A stretch of DNA of 29,714 nucleotides. Source: JBBQSU01 sp038234815. Its GTDB lineage: Bacteria; Planctomycetota; Phycisphaerae; Tepidisphaerales; Tepidisphaeraceae. The position numbers were made by a program, and so were the translations under genes. Shown here one piece after another: positions 23,457-29,714 of this stretch (position 1 is its first letter; the number at the start of each line of letters is the position of its first letter). The stretch lies in NCBI GenBank assembly GCA_038234815.1, contig JBBQSU010000030.1, forward strand, positions 1 to 29,714. The letters are read 5' to 3'. The notes under the pieces are model-generated. The model did not search any database. It was not told where the DNA came from and was given only the letters and a program-made list of their open reading frames with translations.

Positions 23457-23554
23457 CGGGCAGACGCGCACCAATGATGCGCGCGAATAAACCCGGGCGG
23501 CAATTGACCCAAAATCAGTCCGCAAGGAAGCCCGACCAAACCAGCGATTTGAGT

Positions 23555-24304
23555 TTAATGGGGATGGCGGTGCTGAAGGATGTGCGGGCGCTCCAGGTCA
23601 TATTTGAGCATGAGCGCTTCATCGGCAAGGAGTTGCTGGGTGGGGCCGTCGGCGACGATTCGGCCGTGTGCCATCACGATCACCCGCGGGCAGCGTTCGA
23701 CGACAAGCTCCAAGTCGTGCGTGGCGATCAGTTTCGTCAATGGAATTTCGCCAAGCAATTGCTTGAGTTCTCGACGGCCGCGCGGGTCGAGGCTGCTGGT
23801 AGGTTCGTCCAGCGCAAGGATCGACGGCTGGCAGGCCAGCACGCCGGCCAGGCACACGCGGCGCTTTTCCCCGGCACTAAGGTGGTGCGGCGGGCGCTGC
23901 TCGAATCCGGCCAGCCCGACCTTGGCCAGCGCCTCGCGGACGCGTTGCCCGGTCTCGGCTGCTGACAATCCCAATTGCTGCGGGCCGAAAGCGACGTCTT
24001 CAAAGACAGTGGGGCAAAATAACTGGTCGTTGGCATCCTGAAAGAGCAGTCCGACGCGCCGGCGGATTTCGGGGAAGTGCTCGGGCGCGACAGGCCGATC
24101 GCCCACGTGCACACAGGCCGAGCCGGCGGGTCGCTCGGGCAGCAGGCCGTTGAGATGCAACAGCAGCGTACTCTTGCCCGCGCCGTTGGGGCCGATCAGG
24201 CCGACGCACTCACCCTCGGCAAGGCTGAAGCTGATCCCGCCCAGCGCCTCGGTGCCGTCCGGGTAGCGATAGTGCAGATCGCGCACGTCCAATGCCGGGG
24301 TCAT
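23555..24304 (-). CDS. cbiO: Cobalt/nickel ECF transporter ATPase
   Basis: The nucleotide-binding subunit that powers metal uptake by the CbiMQO/NikMQO complex. It has 249 aa from the ATG at 24304, whose ATGA overlaps the cbiQ stop codon; the frame is open six codons upstream, but the overlap fixes this start. Walker A is GPNGAGKST (38-46), the Q-loop follows in VGLLFQDANDQLF, the ABC signature is HLSAGEKRRVCLAGVLA, Walker B is ILALDEPTSSLDP, and the switch His is in IATHDLEL. The QDAN.QLF string and overall similarity favour the CbiO branch of energy-coupling-factor ATPases. It is last in the operon. Confidence 0.94.
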   Translation of the reverse strand: MTPALDVRDLHYRYPDGTEALGGISFSLAEGECVGLIGPNGAGKSTLLLHLNGLLPERPAGSACVHVGDRPVAPEHFPEIRRRVGLLFQDANDQLFCPTVFEDVAFGPQQLGLSAAETGQRVREALAKVGLAGFEQRPPHHLSAGEKRRVCLAGVLACQPSILALDEPTSSLDPRGRRELKQLLGEIPLTKLIATHDLELVVERCPRVIVMAHGRIVADGPTQQLLADEALMLKYDLERPHILQHRHPH

Positions 24305-24912
24305 TGCCACCCCCGGGCGCACATGGCGGCAAAAATGCGTTCGCCACGTTCACTGGCGCGGATAAAGAGCTGTCCGATGATCGTGGCGGTATTGCGCCAC
24401 AGGGGCAGGCGCTTGTGAGCAAAGGTTCTCGCGGCGCGGGCCCGCTTCATACGAATTGATTCGTCTACCAGCACAAAAAGGTAGCGGTACATCAGCATGA
24501 GCGTGGTGATGATCAAGCCGGGCAGGTGGGCGCGGCGCAGGACGCGCAGGAGGTCTGAAAAAGGCGTGGTGTTTGCCAGCAGCAGCATGGCCAGAAGGCA
24601 GATGCTGGTGCGGGAGATCAGGAGGACGAAAACTTGCCATCCGCCGGATTGCAATAGCGACAGGACCGCCACGCCGACGACGAGCGGTTCGAGCAAAAGC
24701 ATCCGCTGGCCCAGATAGCGCAGCGGAACCTGGCTGACCAGGGCAAGGACGATCAACAGCGTGGCCAGGGGTGCAAGCCAGATCGCATGTGCCCGCGGAA
24801 GCGTGACTGCGATGACGACGACCGCCATCGCGACCATCACCTTTCCCCCGGCCGGCTGGCGGTGCAGCGGGCTGTCGAGTCGACTGTAGCGATCGAGGTA
24901 ATCGGCTTGCAT
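24301..24912 (-). CDS. cbiQ: Cobalt/nickel ECF transporter transmembrane subunit
   Basis: The T-component coupling ATP hydrolysis to the metal-binding membrane subunit. Short at 203 aa, compared with about 220-260 in many relatives. It begins MQADYLDRYSRLDSPLHR, the typical CbiQ N-terminus, followed by about five membrane helices. RRAHLPGLIITTLMLMYRYLFVLVDE and MKRARAARTF form the coupling-helix region that docks on the ATPase. AGGA lies 4-5 nt before the ATG. It overlaps cbiO by 4 bp and follows cbiM after 71 nt. Confidence 0.92.
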   Translation of the reverse strand: MQADYLDRYSRLDSPLHRQPAGGKVMVAMAVVVIAVTLPRAHAIWLAPLATLLIVLALVSQVPLRYLGQRMLLLEPLVVGVAVLSLLQSGGWQVFVLLISRTSICLLAMLLLANTTPFSDLLRVLRRAHLPGLIITTLMLMYRYLFVLVDESIRMKRARAARTFAHKRLPLWRNTATIIGQLFIRASERGERIFAAMCARGWQ

Positions 24913-24954
24913 GAGTTCCTGTGTCGCGGGGTTCCACGCCGTGAATCTTCAAAG

Positions 24955-24973
24955 CACGGGCTGGAAACCCGTG
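24955..24973. repeat. Short hairpin between cbiM and cbiQ
   Basis: CACGGG-ctggaaa-CCCGTG, a 6-bp stem with a 7-nt loop. I recall similar 'ACGGGCTGGAAACCCGT' repeats as common in planctomycete genomes, which is memory, not a search. No T-tract, so it is not a terminator; it may tune cbiM against cbiQO expression. Confidence 0.4.
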
Positions 24974-24983
24974 TCCGGCTTGA

Positions 24984-25952
24984 TCAGGGGTCGTTTGCCG
25001 GCAGGGCTTTGGGACGTCGCGCGATCGATCCGGCAAGCATCCAGGCCAGGCCAAAGACGACGACCGTGCCGGCCACGCCGGCGATTGCTGTTGCGATCGC
25101 TTCGGAACTGATGCCGGGCATTTTGTAATCGACGATCGGCGCCGGTAGCGCAGGCGTCTCGGCGGCCTTGCTCCCAAATCCCAAAGCCCGCGCCGTCTTG
25201 TCCAATCCATCGGGCAAGGGAGAGGCAAACGGCGCGACGAACAGCGCCAGGCCGAGACTGATTAACAGACCGAAGGCGATCAGTGGGCCTATTCTTTCCT
25301 GCCCAAAGTCCGGCGTCGACGACGATGAGCTTTCCAGCAGCTCGGGCCGAGTCTTGGCGATCGCGCTGAGCACCAGCACGGTGATGATCGCCTCGCCAAC
25401 ACCAATCAGCGCATGCACGCCGGCCATCGCCGGAAAGACGAGCCGCCAGGTGATCGTGTGCGATGCCGCCAGTTCACCGGCGCACACGATGGAGGCGACC
25501 ACCGTGCTGGTCCAGGCCGCCAGCGCCGCGCCGATCAGTTTGCCGGTCAAGCCGGCGCACATTCGGCTGAACAGGCGATAAATCACCCATCCCCCGACCC
25601 CGCCGATCAGCGCCATGTTGAAGATGTTAGCACCCAGCGTGGTGATCCCTCCGTCGGCAAACAGGAAGCATTGCACGAACAGCACCGACGAAACGACGAT
25701 GACGGCGGCGCTGGGACCGAGGAGCGCGGCCGTGAGCAGGCCACCGATCAGATGCCCGCTCGTCCCGCCGGCCACCGGAAAATTGAGCATCTGGGCCGCA
25801 AACACAAACGCGGCCGACAGCCCCAGCAAGGGCATGCGGGCGCGCGGGAGCGAGCGCCCCACCTGCCGCAGGGCCACGCCCAGACCGGCCAAGGCCAGCG
25901 CGCCCGTGGCGACGGCGGTTTTCACGTCGAGAAATCCGTCAGGAATGTGCAT
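24984..25952 (-). CDS. cbiM: Cobalt/nickel ECF transporter substrate-binding subunit with PDGLE tail
   Basis: The membrane S-component that binds Co2+ or Ni2+. It starts MHIPDGFL: the N-terminal amine and His2, with His67 (GGTSGHLIGG), correspond to the known metal ligands of NikM/CbiM proteins. Residues about 1-205 form the CbiM core with about six helices (ADGGITTLGANIFNMALIGG is a family motif). After a Ser-rich linker (about 208-213), residues about 222-315 carry two more helices around PDGLD (247-251), the PDGLE/CbiN-like domain fused here instead of a separate CbiN. AAAGGA lies 8 nt before the ATG. First gene of the operon. Cobalt versus nickel cannot be settled from sequence. Confidence 0.94.
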   Translation of the reverse strand: MHIPDGFLDVKTAVATGALALAGLGVALRQVGRSLPRARMPLLGLSAAFVFAAQMLNFPVAGGTSGHLIGGLLTAALLGPSAAVIVVSSVLFVQCFLFADGGITTLGANIFNMALIGGVGGWVIYRLFSRMCAGLTGKLIGAALAAWTSTVVASIVCAGELAASHTITWRLVFPAMAGVHALIGVGEAIITVLVLSAIAKTRPELLESSSSSTPDFGQERIGPLIAFGLLISLGLALFVAPFASPLPDGLDKTARALGFGSKAAETPALPAPIVDYKMPGISSEAIATAIAGVAGTVVVFGLAWMLAGSIARRPKALPANDP

Positions 25953-26280
25953 GAAAACGTTCCTTTATTTCGCCTGGCCGAACACTCACGTCAGGCCGAG
26001 GGTGGCGGTGAGACCACGCCAATCTCCCACCCGTTTCGTACGGGCTGCAGCGTCCAGCCGGCCACGAAGGGGTCATTTTTTACTATGTCCGTATTGCCCG
26101 GCGCTTGTTTTCCATCGGGGCGATGTCTTATGCGATCCTAAAGCATACTCTGCCTTGCGGCGTGGTGGGGGTCAATGGAGAGTTGGATGGGGCGGGCACC
26201 GACCCCCAGCTTCCTGTCATACGCCGTCATGCGTCGCTGGGCAGTGCCCACTCTACAGAACCCATTTAGCGGTTGTGAGA
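25953..26280. other. Upstream region of cbiM and G-rich spacer before cassette B
   Basis: No gene is supported. I looked for a cobalamin riboswitch ahead of cbiM and saw no B12-box-like sequence. GCCTG/CAGGC arms flanking 25973-25998 can form a stem just before the cbiM ribosome binding site. Other dyads are GGGGGTC/GACCCCC (about 26168-26207) and GCGGTT-gtgag-AACCGC (26269-26285). Confidence 0.35.
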
Positions 26281-26320
26281 ACCGCGGGCGCGGGGGTGAG
26301 TCTGGAGGGGTCGGGGGAAG

Positions 26321-26354
26321 TTGGTGCGCTTTTGGGCGCCAAAAAGCGCACCAA
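26321..26354. promoter_or_regulatory. 34-bp palindrome IR1 of cassette B
   Basis: Arms TTGGTGCGCTTTT (26321-26333) and AAAAGCGCACCAA (26342-26354) around a GGGCGCC core; 16 of 17 base pairs match. It ends 3 bp before the -35 box at 26358, the usual place for an operator. Confidence 0.6.
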
Positions 26355-26357
26355 GAT

Positions 26358-26386
26358 TTGACCCTTTTGAAAAAATATTTTATTTT
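26358..26386 (+). promoter_or_regulatory. Promoter of cassette B
   Basis: TTGACC (26358-26363), 17 nt, TATTTT (26381-26386). Transcription would begin near 26393, leaving a leader of about 100 nt that contains IR2 and the CCCTTAGGG dyad. Confidence 0.5.
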
Positions 26387-26434
26387 TTACAAACCCTGTA
26401 TCAACAAGCAGTTAAATGAATTTCGGAGCACCCC

Positions 26435-26468
26435 GAGTTGCGCGAAAAAGCGCCAAATCGCGCAACTC
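26435..26468 (+). promoter_or_regulatory. Inverted repeat IR2 in the leader of cassette B
   Basis: GAGTTGCGCG (26435-26444) and CGCGCAACTC (26459-26468), a perfect 10-bp stem with a 14-nt loop. Just downstream, CCTT (26473-26476) could pair with the AAGG of the ribosome binding site (26483-26486), so a translation-control fold is conceivable. Confidence 0.45.
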
Positions 26469-26495
26469 TTGCCCTTAGGGTAAAGGAGTACAGTG

Positions 26496-27425
26496 ATGAC
26501 CAACAGACAGGTGATTGCCTTGATAGTCCGTTTAGCCGCGTGCATTTACTTCGCGGGGTTATCGCTCGGTGTTGGATCCCGCTTGGGGCAAGCGTCTGGC
26601 GAAGCCGGACCTCCACCGGGAATAAAGGAAAAGGCTCTGAAGGTGGCAGAGATTTTCCTCGCGACGCACGAATTATCCCGCGAAGCCGCACCTACACTCG
26701 CGGGTTTCGACCCATCGAAAATTTCGGACCCAGACTCTAATGCTTTGGATACCCGCAGAACCCGAGAAGCACCCCAAAGGGACCTCGTTGGGACCCCCTT
26801 TGGACACCATTTGGACCCCATTTTTACAGGAGAAAAATTCCGTAACATTATTGTTAACAAGGACTTACCGAGATTTATACGGGTGAGATCATCTCTGTTG
26901 GATTCTCGGAGGCGCTTCCCGAGGCTCGCGGACGTGCGGGACGCAAACCCGCGGTCGCTCGGGTTCATGAGGATGCAGGGCTTTTCGGGCGCTCGAAGAT
27001 GCGTGAGGGTTGCGGGATCAGCGTCGATCCCATCGTGCTCGGTGGACCTTCCGTGTCCTGCGGACCCGGCTGAGTTTCAGGTGGTCTCTTATCGCGGGTT
27101 GCCTGGGCGCGGTGTTCTTCAGACGGTCTCCAGTGCCTGCTCCATCGCGGCGATGAGGTCGTCGGGGTCCTCTATGCCTACGGAGACGCGGATGAGGTCT
27201 TCGGTGATGCCGATGCGCTCGCGGATGTCTTTAGGGATGGAGAGGTGGGTCATGGTGGCGGGGTGTTCGATGAGGGATTCGACCCCGCCGAGGGATTCGG
27301 CCAGTGTGAAGAGCTTGATGTTTTCGAGCAGCGCAAAGGCTTGGGCCTGCCCGCCACGGATGCGGAAACTGAAGGTGCCGCCTGATCCGCGGGCCTGCCG
27401 GAGGGCCAGCGCGTGCTGGGGGTGA
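26496..27425 (+). CDS. Putative membrane protein of cassette B, 3' end uncertain
   Basis: AAGGAG (26483-26488) lies 7 nt before the ATG at 26496. The first ~95 residues look real: a membrane segment (VIALIVRLAACIYFAGLSLG, about 6-25), then a helical stretch (GIKEKALKVAEIFLATHELS). From about residue 96 the frame enters the 11-bp array and then runs, open but featureless, antisense into the PLP-enzyme gene up to 27425. That last part is very unlikely to be the natural C-terminus. Since 11 is not a multiple of 3, gain or loss of one unit would shift the frame, so the true protein may be about 100 aa. Family not recognised. Confidence 0.35.
   Translation: MTNRQVIALIVRLAACIYFAGLSLGVGSRLGQASGEAGPPPGIKEKALKVAEIFLATHELSREAAPTLAGFDPSKISDPDSNALDTRRTREAPQRDLVGTPFGHHLDPIFTGEKFRNIIVNKDLPRFIRVRSSLLDSRRRFPRLADVRDANPRSLGFMRMQGFSGARRCVRVAGSASIPSCSVDLPCPADPAEFQVVSYRGLPGRGVLQTVSSACSIAAMRSSGSSMPTETRMRSSVMPMRSRMSLGMERWVMVAGCSMRDSTPPRDSASVKSLMFSSSAKAWACPPRMRKLKVPPDPRACRRASACWG
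26779..26819. repeat. 11-bp-periodic GGACC array, copy B
   Basis: GGAC(A)CC motifs begin at 26780, 26791, 26802 and 26813, exactly 11 bp apart. CCAAAGGG (26774-26781) and CCCTTTGG (26796-26803) can also pair around a 14-nt loop. The same array occurs in copy A, but in another reading frame. Confidence 0.65.
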
Positions 27426-28294
27426 CTGGGCAGACCCGGGTGCAGGACCTGGGCAATTTTGGCGTGCTTTTGCAGCCACTCGGCCAGCACCAGCGCGTTG
27501 TGATTGTGGGCCGCCATTCGTAGCGCCAGGGTTTTGATCCCGCGCAGGACGAGATAAGAATCCTGCGGGCCTGAACAGGTGCCCATGGCATTCTGGTGGA
27601 AGTAGATTTCGTCGGCAAGCGCGCGATCGGCAACGATGGCCGCGCCGCCCACCACGTCGCTGTGGCCGTTGAGGTATTTCGTGGTGGAGTGCATCACGAT
27701 ATCGAAGCCCAGGGCCAGGGGATTTTGGAAGATGGGTGAGAGGAAGGTGTTGTCGCAGACGCTGAGGACCGCGTGCTTGCGGGCGATTTCGGCGACGGCG
27801 GCCAGGTCCAGCAGGTTCATGAGCGGATTGGTGGGGCTTTCGGCCCAGAGCATGCGGGTATTAGGCCGGATCGCGGACTTGAGGGCGTCGAGGTCGCGCA
27901 TGTTGACGAAGCTGACCTGCACGCCGTGGTTGGCGACGATGCCGGTGAGCAGGCGATAGGTTCCACCATAGAGATCGTCATGCACAAGGACGTGCTGGCC
28001 GGCCTTGACGATCGCCAGGACGGTGGCTTCTGCGGCCATGCCCGTGCCGAAGGCAAATCCGCGCACGCCACCTTCCAATTCGGCCAGGCAGGATTCCAGG
28101 GCCTTGCGGGTCGGGTTGCCCGAGCGGGAGTAATCAAATTCCCCGGGCTTGTTGACGCCTTTGAATGCGAACGTGGAGCTTTGATAGATGGGCGTCATCA
28201 CCGCGCCATACGCCGGATCAGGCTTCTGCCCGGCATGGACACAGCGAGTGGAGAAGCTTGCATTGGCCGGCGAGGGCGTGTTTTTTTCGCTCAT
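27119..28294 (-). CDS. Cys/Met-metabolism PLP enzyme (cystathionine gamma-synthase or lyase type)
   Basis: A 391-aa trans-sulfuration enzyme. It either makes cystathionine from an activated homoserine and cysteine or carries out the related gamma/beta elimination. Visible landmarks are VHAGQKPDPAYGAVMTPIYQSSTF, Y55-S-R57 and GNPTR (phosphate-contacting residues), AFGTGMAAEATVL, DDLYGGTYRL, NTFLSPIFQNPL, and MHSTTKYLNGHSD with the Schiff-base lysine K206. The C-terminal SLGGVESLIEHPATMTH is also typical. The frame stays open to 28726, but homology begins just after the ATG at 28294, so that start is used although it lacks a ribosome binding site. A short ORF with a strong site overlaps it. Synthase and lyase activity cannot be separated from sequence alone. 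Confidence 0.93.
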   Translation of the reverse strand: MSEKNTPSPANASFSTRCVHAGQKPDPAYGAVMTPIYQSSTFAFKGVNKPGEFDYSRSGNPTRKALESCLAELEGGVRGFAFGTGMAAEATVLAIVKAGQHVLVHDDLYGGTYRLLTGIVANHGVQVSFVNMRDLDALKSAIRPNTRMLWAESPTNPLMNLLDLAAVAEIARKHAVLSVCDNTFLSPIFQNPLALGFDIVMHSTTKYLNGHSDVVGGAAIVADRALADEIYFHQNAMGTCSGPQDSYLVLRGIKTLALRMAAHNHNALVLAEWLQKHAKIAQVLHPGLPSHPQHALALRQARGSGGTFSFRIRGGQAQAFALLENIKLFTLAESLGGVESLIEHPATMTHLSIPKDIRERIGITEDLIRVSVGIEDPDDLIAAMEQALETV

Positions 28295-28436
28295 AAGTTC
28301 GGACAAGCGTATCAAGTCGCGCGGGATCGACCAAGCCAAGGCGAACTGCGAACGGATGACGGGCAAAACTGGGCCAACAAGGCGCTTTGCCGATTTTCTC
28401 CAAAAAGGGCTTGACGCGAGGGATAAACGTTGGCAT
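28218..28436 (-). CDS. Possible leader ORF overlapping the start of the PLP-enzyme gene
   Basis: A 72-aa frame, MPTFIPRVKPFLEKIGKAPC..., whose ATG at 28436 is preceded almost directly by GAGAGGAGG, the best ribosome binding site in the area. It ends 76 bp inside the PLP-enzyme gene in another frame. Translating ribosomes could reach the enzyme's start at 28294 by coupling, or compete with it. The sequence matches no family I know. Confidence 0.3.
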   Translation of the reverse strand: MPTFIPRVKPFLEKIGKAPCWPSFARHPFAVRLGLVDPARLDTLVRTYERKKHALAGQCKLLHSLCPCRAEA

Positions 28437-28715
28437 AATCCTCCTCTCGTTAGTTCACTCGTCCCCGGTAGCCGCACTTGGCCACGGTGATTTGAACTGT
28501 GGCGGTTGTAAGAGTCGGTTACCGCTGGTTGCTTTAGCAACACTTTGAATTTCGGTAAGTCGGTCTTCAAGCGGTTCGAGTTCGTCTCGAAAGAGGCGAA
28601 AACGATTCCGGTTAAACTTGTCGGCTGAATTTGTCCGATAGTCATTGCCCGGGCAGAGTTAAGAACGGGTTTCGGGACGGGTAGGGAACGGTTAAAAAAT
28701 TTTGTGGCCAGGGTG
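28437..28715. other. Intergenic region between the PLP-enzyme leader and the rRNA promoter
   Basis: About 280 bp that should contain the minus-strand promoter for the PLP enzyme and any upstream activating region for rRNA transcription (GTTAAAAAATTTT at 28691-28703 is UP-element-like). A small hairpin GTTGC-ttta-GCAAC lies near 28532-28545. No T-box or SAM-riboswitch-like sequence was recognised. Confidence 0.35.
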
Positions 28716-28743
28716 TTGACAGCCACGAAGTGAACGATACTAT
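28716..28743 (+). promoter_or_regulatory. rRNA operon promoter
   Basis: A perfect TTGACA (28716-28721), 16-nt spacer, TACTAT (28738-28743), with an A/T-rich stretch at 28691-28703 just upstream, as expected for an UP element. It points at the 16S gene, about 540 nt downstream. Confidence 0.7.
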
Positions 28744-29282
28744 TCCCCTCCCCTGATCGGAAACGACTTGAGGTTGGAAAGAAACGACGGCGGGGAGAAA
28801 CGATAACGACGATTGCGGCGAAAGCTGTGGTTGGCGAATAGCAACGAAAGTTGTGAATTGCTCTTTGACAAGTGAATAGTCGGATCGCCGCGAGGATGTG
28901 GGCTGAAGCGTCGTGTGTACATGACGGCTTCAGTGGGAATGAAAAACACCCTAATGTTTTTCAAACTCAAACATCTCTCGTGGTGCACGCAATAAAGTGA
29001 TCTTCCTTGATCAATTTTTGTTTGAAATGCTCGGGACTAGCCTCCCGAGCAGCCAGTTAGAGATGTTTGAGCCTTGCACTCGTGAAGCCGGAGTAACATT
29101 CGGTGGATCGGGCTGACCCGATGGCCTTAGCCGGTGCATCGGGCAGTAACAGCCCGTCAACTTGTCTTAAGTTGATGGGTGAATCTTACTCATTTCGTGG
29201 ATAAACGCGGTTGCGAAAGTATCAGTCTCGGTCAGCCAGCAATGGTCACACCGGGCATCAGGAACAGCCGTGCCTAGAAATT
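28744..29282 (+). other. rRNA leader with antitermination and processing structures
   Basis: About 535 nt of leader RNA rich in hairpins: GAAAAACA/TGTTTTTC (28941-28962), a long-range 13-bp perfect stem (28966-28978 with 29059-29071) enclosing GCTCGGGA/TCCCGAGC (29029-29050), ATCGGG/CCCGAT (29107-29122) and CAACTT/AAGTTG (29158-29174). No ORF is credible. The stems are probable assembly or RNase III processing elements. Confidence 0.6.
28842..28870 (+). promoter_or_regulatory. boxB-boxA antitermination (nut-like) site
   Basis: TGCTCTTTGACA (28859-28870) differs by one base from the E. coli rRNA boxA TGCTCTTTAACA, the NusB/S10 binding site. Directly upstream is the hairpin CAAC-GAAA-GTTG (28842-28853) with a GNRA loop, in the place of boxB. 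Confidence 0.85.
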
Positions 29283-29714
29283 TAATTGAAGAGTTTGATT
29301 CTGGCTCAGCCTGAACGCTGGCGGCGTGGCTAAGACATGCAAGTCGTACGGATGTAGCAATACATCAGTGGCGGACGGGTGAGTAATGAATCGCTAATGT
29401 GCCCCGAAGTCTGGGATAGCCAGTCGAAAGATTGGGTAATACCAGATGAGACCACGAACAGGCATCTGTTTGTGCTCAAAGGGAAACCGTTTTGGGAGCA
29501 GGCGATTTTGTATCAGGTAGTTGGTAGGGTAATGGCCTACCAAGCCGACGACGCATAGCCGGACTGAGAGGTTGGCCGGCCACATTGGGACTGAGACACT
29601 GCCCAGACTCCTACGGGGGGCTGCAGTAACGAATCTTCCGCAATGCACGCAAGTGTGACGGAGCGACGCCGCGTGTGGGACGAAGTCCTTCGGGATGTAA
29701 ACCACTGTCAGGGG
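29283..29714 (+). rRNA. 16S ribosomal RNA, 5' part (runs off the window)
   Basis: Small-subunit rRNA from about E. coli position 1 (AATTGAAGAGTTTGATT at 29284) to about position 445. The 27F site (29290-29309), GACGGGTGAGTAA, GAGAGGTTGGCCGGCCACATTGGGACTGAGACA in pieces, and the ACTCCTACGG block (29607-29616) are unmistakable. The 338 region continues GGGGGCTGC rather than GGGAGGCAGC, and the later CTTCCGCAATG and GACGGAGCGACGCCGCGTG fit planctomycetes. Only the 5' third is present, so placement below phylum is tentative. Confidence 0.97.

Larger units (their letters stand above)
26281..26830 (+). repeat. Copy B of the two-copy cassette (first copy 1340-1830)
   Basis: The same order as copy A: a G-rich stretch ending GGGGGAAGTTGGTGCGC, IR1 (26321-26354), AT-rich tract, IR2 (26435-26468), CCCTTAGGG (26472-26480), AAGGAG and an ATG, a short ORF with one membrane segment, and the 11-bp GGACC array (26779-26819). 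IR1 centre to IR2 centre is 114 bp (105 in A), and IR1 centre to ATG about 158 bp (153 in A). Outside these landmarks the two copies have diverged strongly, so the landmarks look selected. Confidence 0.65.

Noticed and set aside
25991..26137. A minus-strand 48-codon frame upstream of cbiM ending PFVAGWTLQPVRNGWEIGVV
   Set aside because: It looks somewhat protein-like, but it has no ATG, GTG or TTG start near its 5' end and no ribosome binding site. It is kept only as a possible remnant.
25953..26160. Cobalamin riboswitch ahead of cbiM
   Set aside because: No B12-box-like sequence or conserved core could be recognised by eye on the minus strand.
28500..28600. A tRNA-like GGTTCGAGTTC stretch near 28578
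   Set aside because: No acceptor stem, anticodon arm or D-arm can be folded around it.
28740..28988. An 82-codon minus-strand frame in the rRNA leader
   Set aside because: It lies opposite the promoter, boxA and stem structures of the rRNA leader and has no ribosome binding site or recognisable domain.

Overview
The window is a GC-rich bacterial chromosome segment, most likely from a planctomycete of the Phycisphaerae type. Three things point that way. The right edge carries the 5' 430 nt of a 16S rRNA gene whose EUB338 site ends in the GGCTGC form typical of planctomycetes. The gene neighbourhood mixes ordinary housekeeping genes with large lipoproteins, GT39/GT87 membrane glycosyltransferases and an HtrA-like/ECF-sigma unit. 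Many starts lack a Shine-Dalgarno sequence. The class-level assignment is inference. No phage, insertion sequence, CRISPR array or tRNA was found.

Layout. 110-1258 (-) is a GntR/LacI-hybrid regulator with its own promoter and operator. 1340-1906 holds copy A of an unusual two-copy cassette. 2086-9402 (+) runs hemL, a multi-spanning membrane protein, a GT39-like glycosyltransferase, purD and a SpoU-type RNA methyltransferase. 9392-11646 (-) carries a small hypothetical protein, an AraC regulator, a gene-poor stretch and a PepSY-like lipoprotein. 11825-13144 (+) is a GT87-like protein, overlapping tail to tail a 953-aa lipoprotein with DUF4091/GH123-like and CBM9-like parts. 16123-16422 (+) ends in a strong terminator without a convincing gene. 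16467-19077 is a manganese module: mntH-usp (-) opposed to mntR (+), with a perfect operator at the mntH start site. Then come a HIT protein (-) and an orphan MacB-type permease (+). 21089-23456 (-) is an ECF sigma factor, its anti-sigma factor and an HtrA-like protein that has lost the protease triad. 23555-25952 (-) is a cbiM-cbiQ-cbiO cobalt/nickel uptake operon. 26281-26820 is copy B of the cassette. 27119-28294 (-) is a Cys/Met-metabolism PLP enzyme. 28716-29714 (+) is an rRNA promoter, a leader with boxB/boxA, and the start of 16S rRNA.

The best candidate for something undescribed is the two-copy cassette (A about 1340-1830, B about 26281-26830). Each copy has the same order of parts: a 32-34 bp palindrome with GGTGCGC/GCGCACC arms, an AT-rich tract, a second inverted repeat with a 14-nt loop, CCCTTA(A/G)GG, a strong ribosome binding site, the start of a short protein with one membrane segment, and an array of GGACC motifs repeated every 11 bp. 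The array sits in different reading frames in the two copies, so it seems to be conserved as DNA or RNA rather than as protein.
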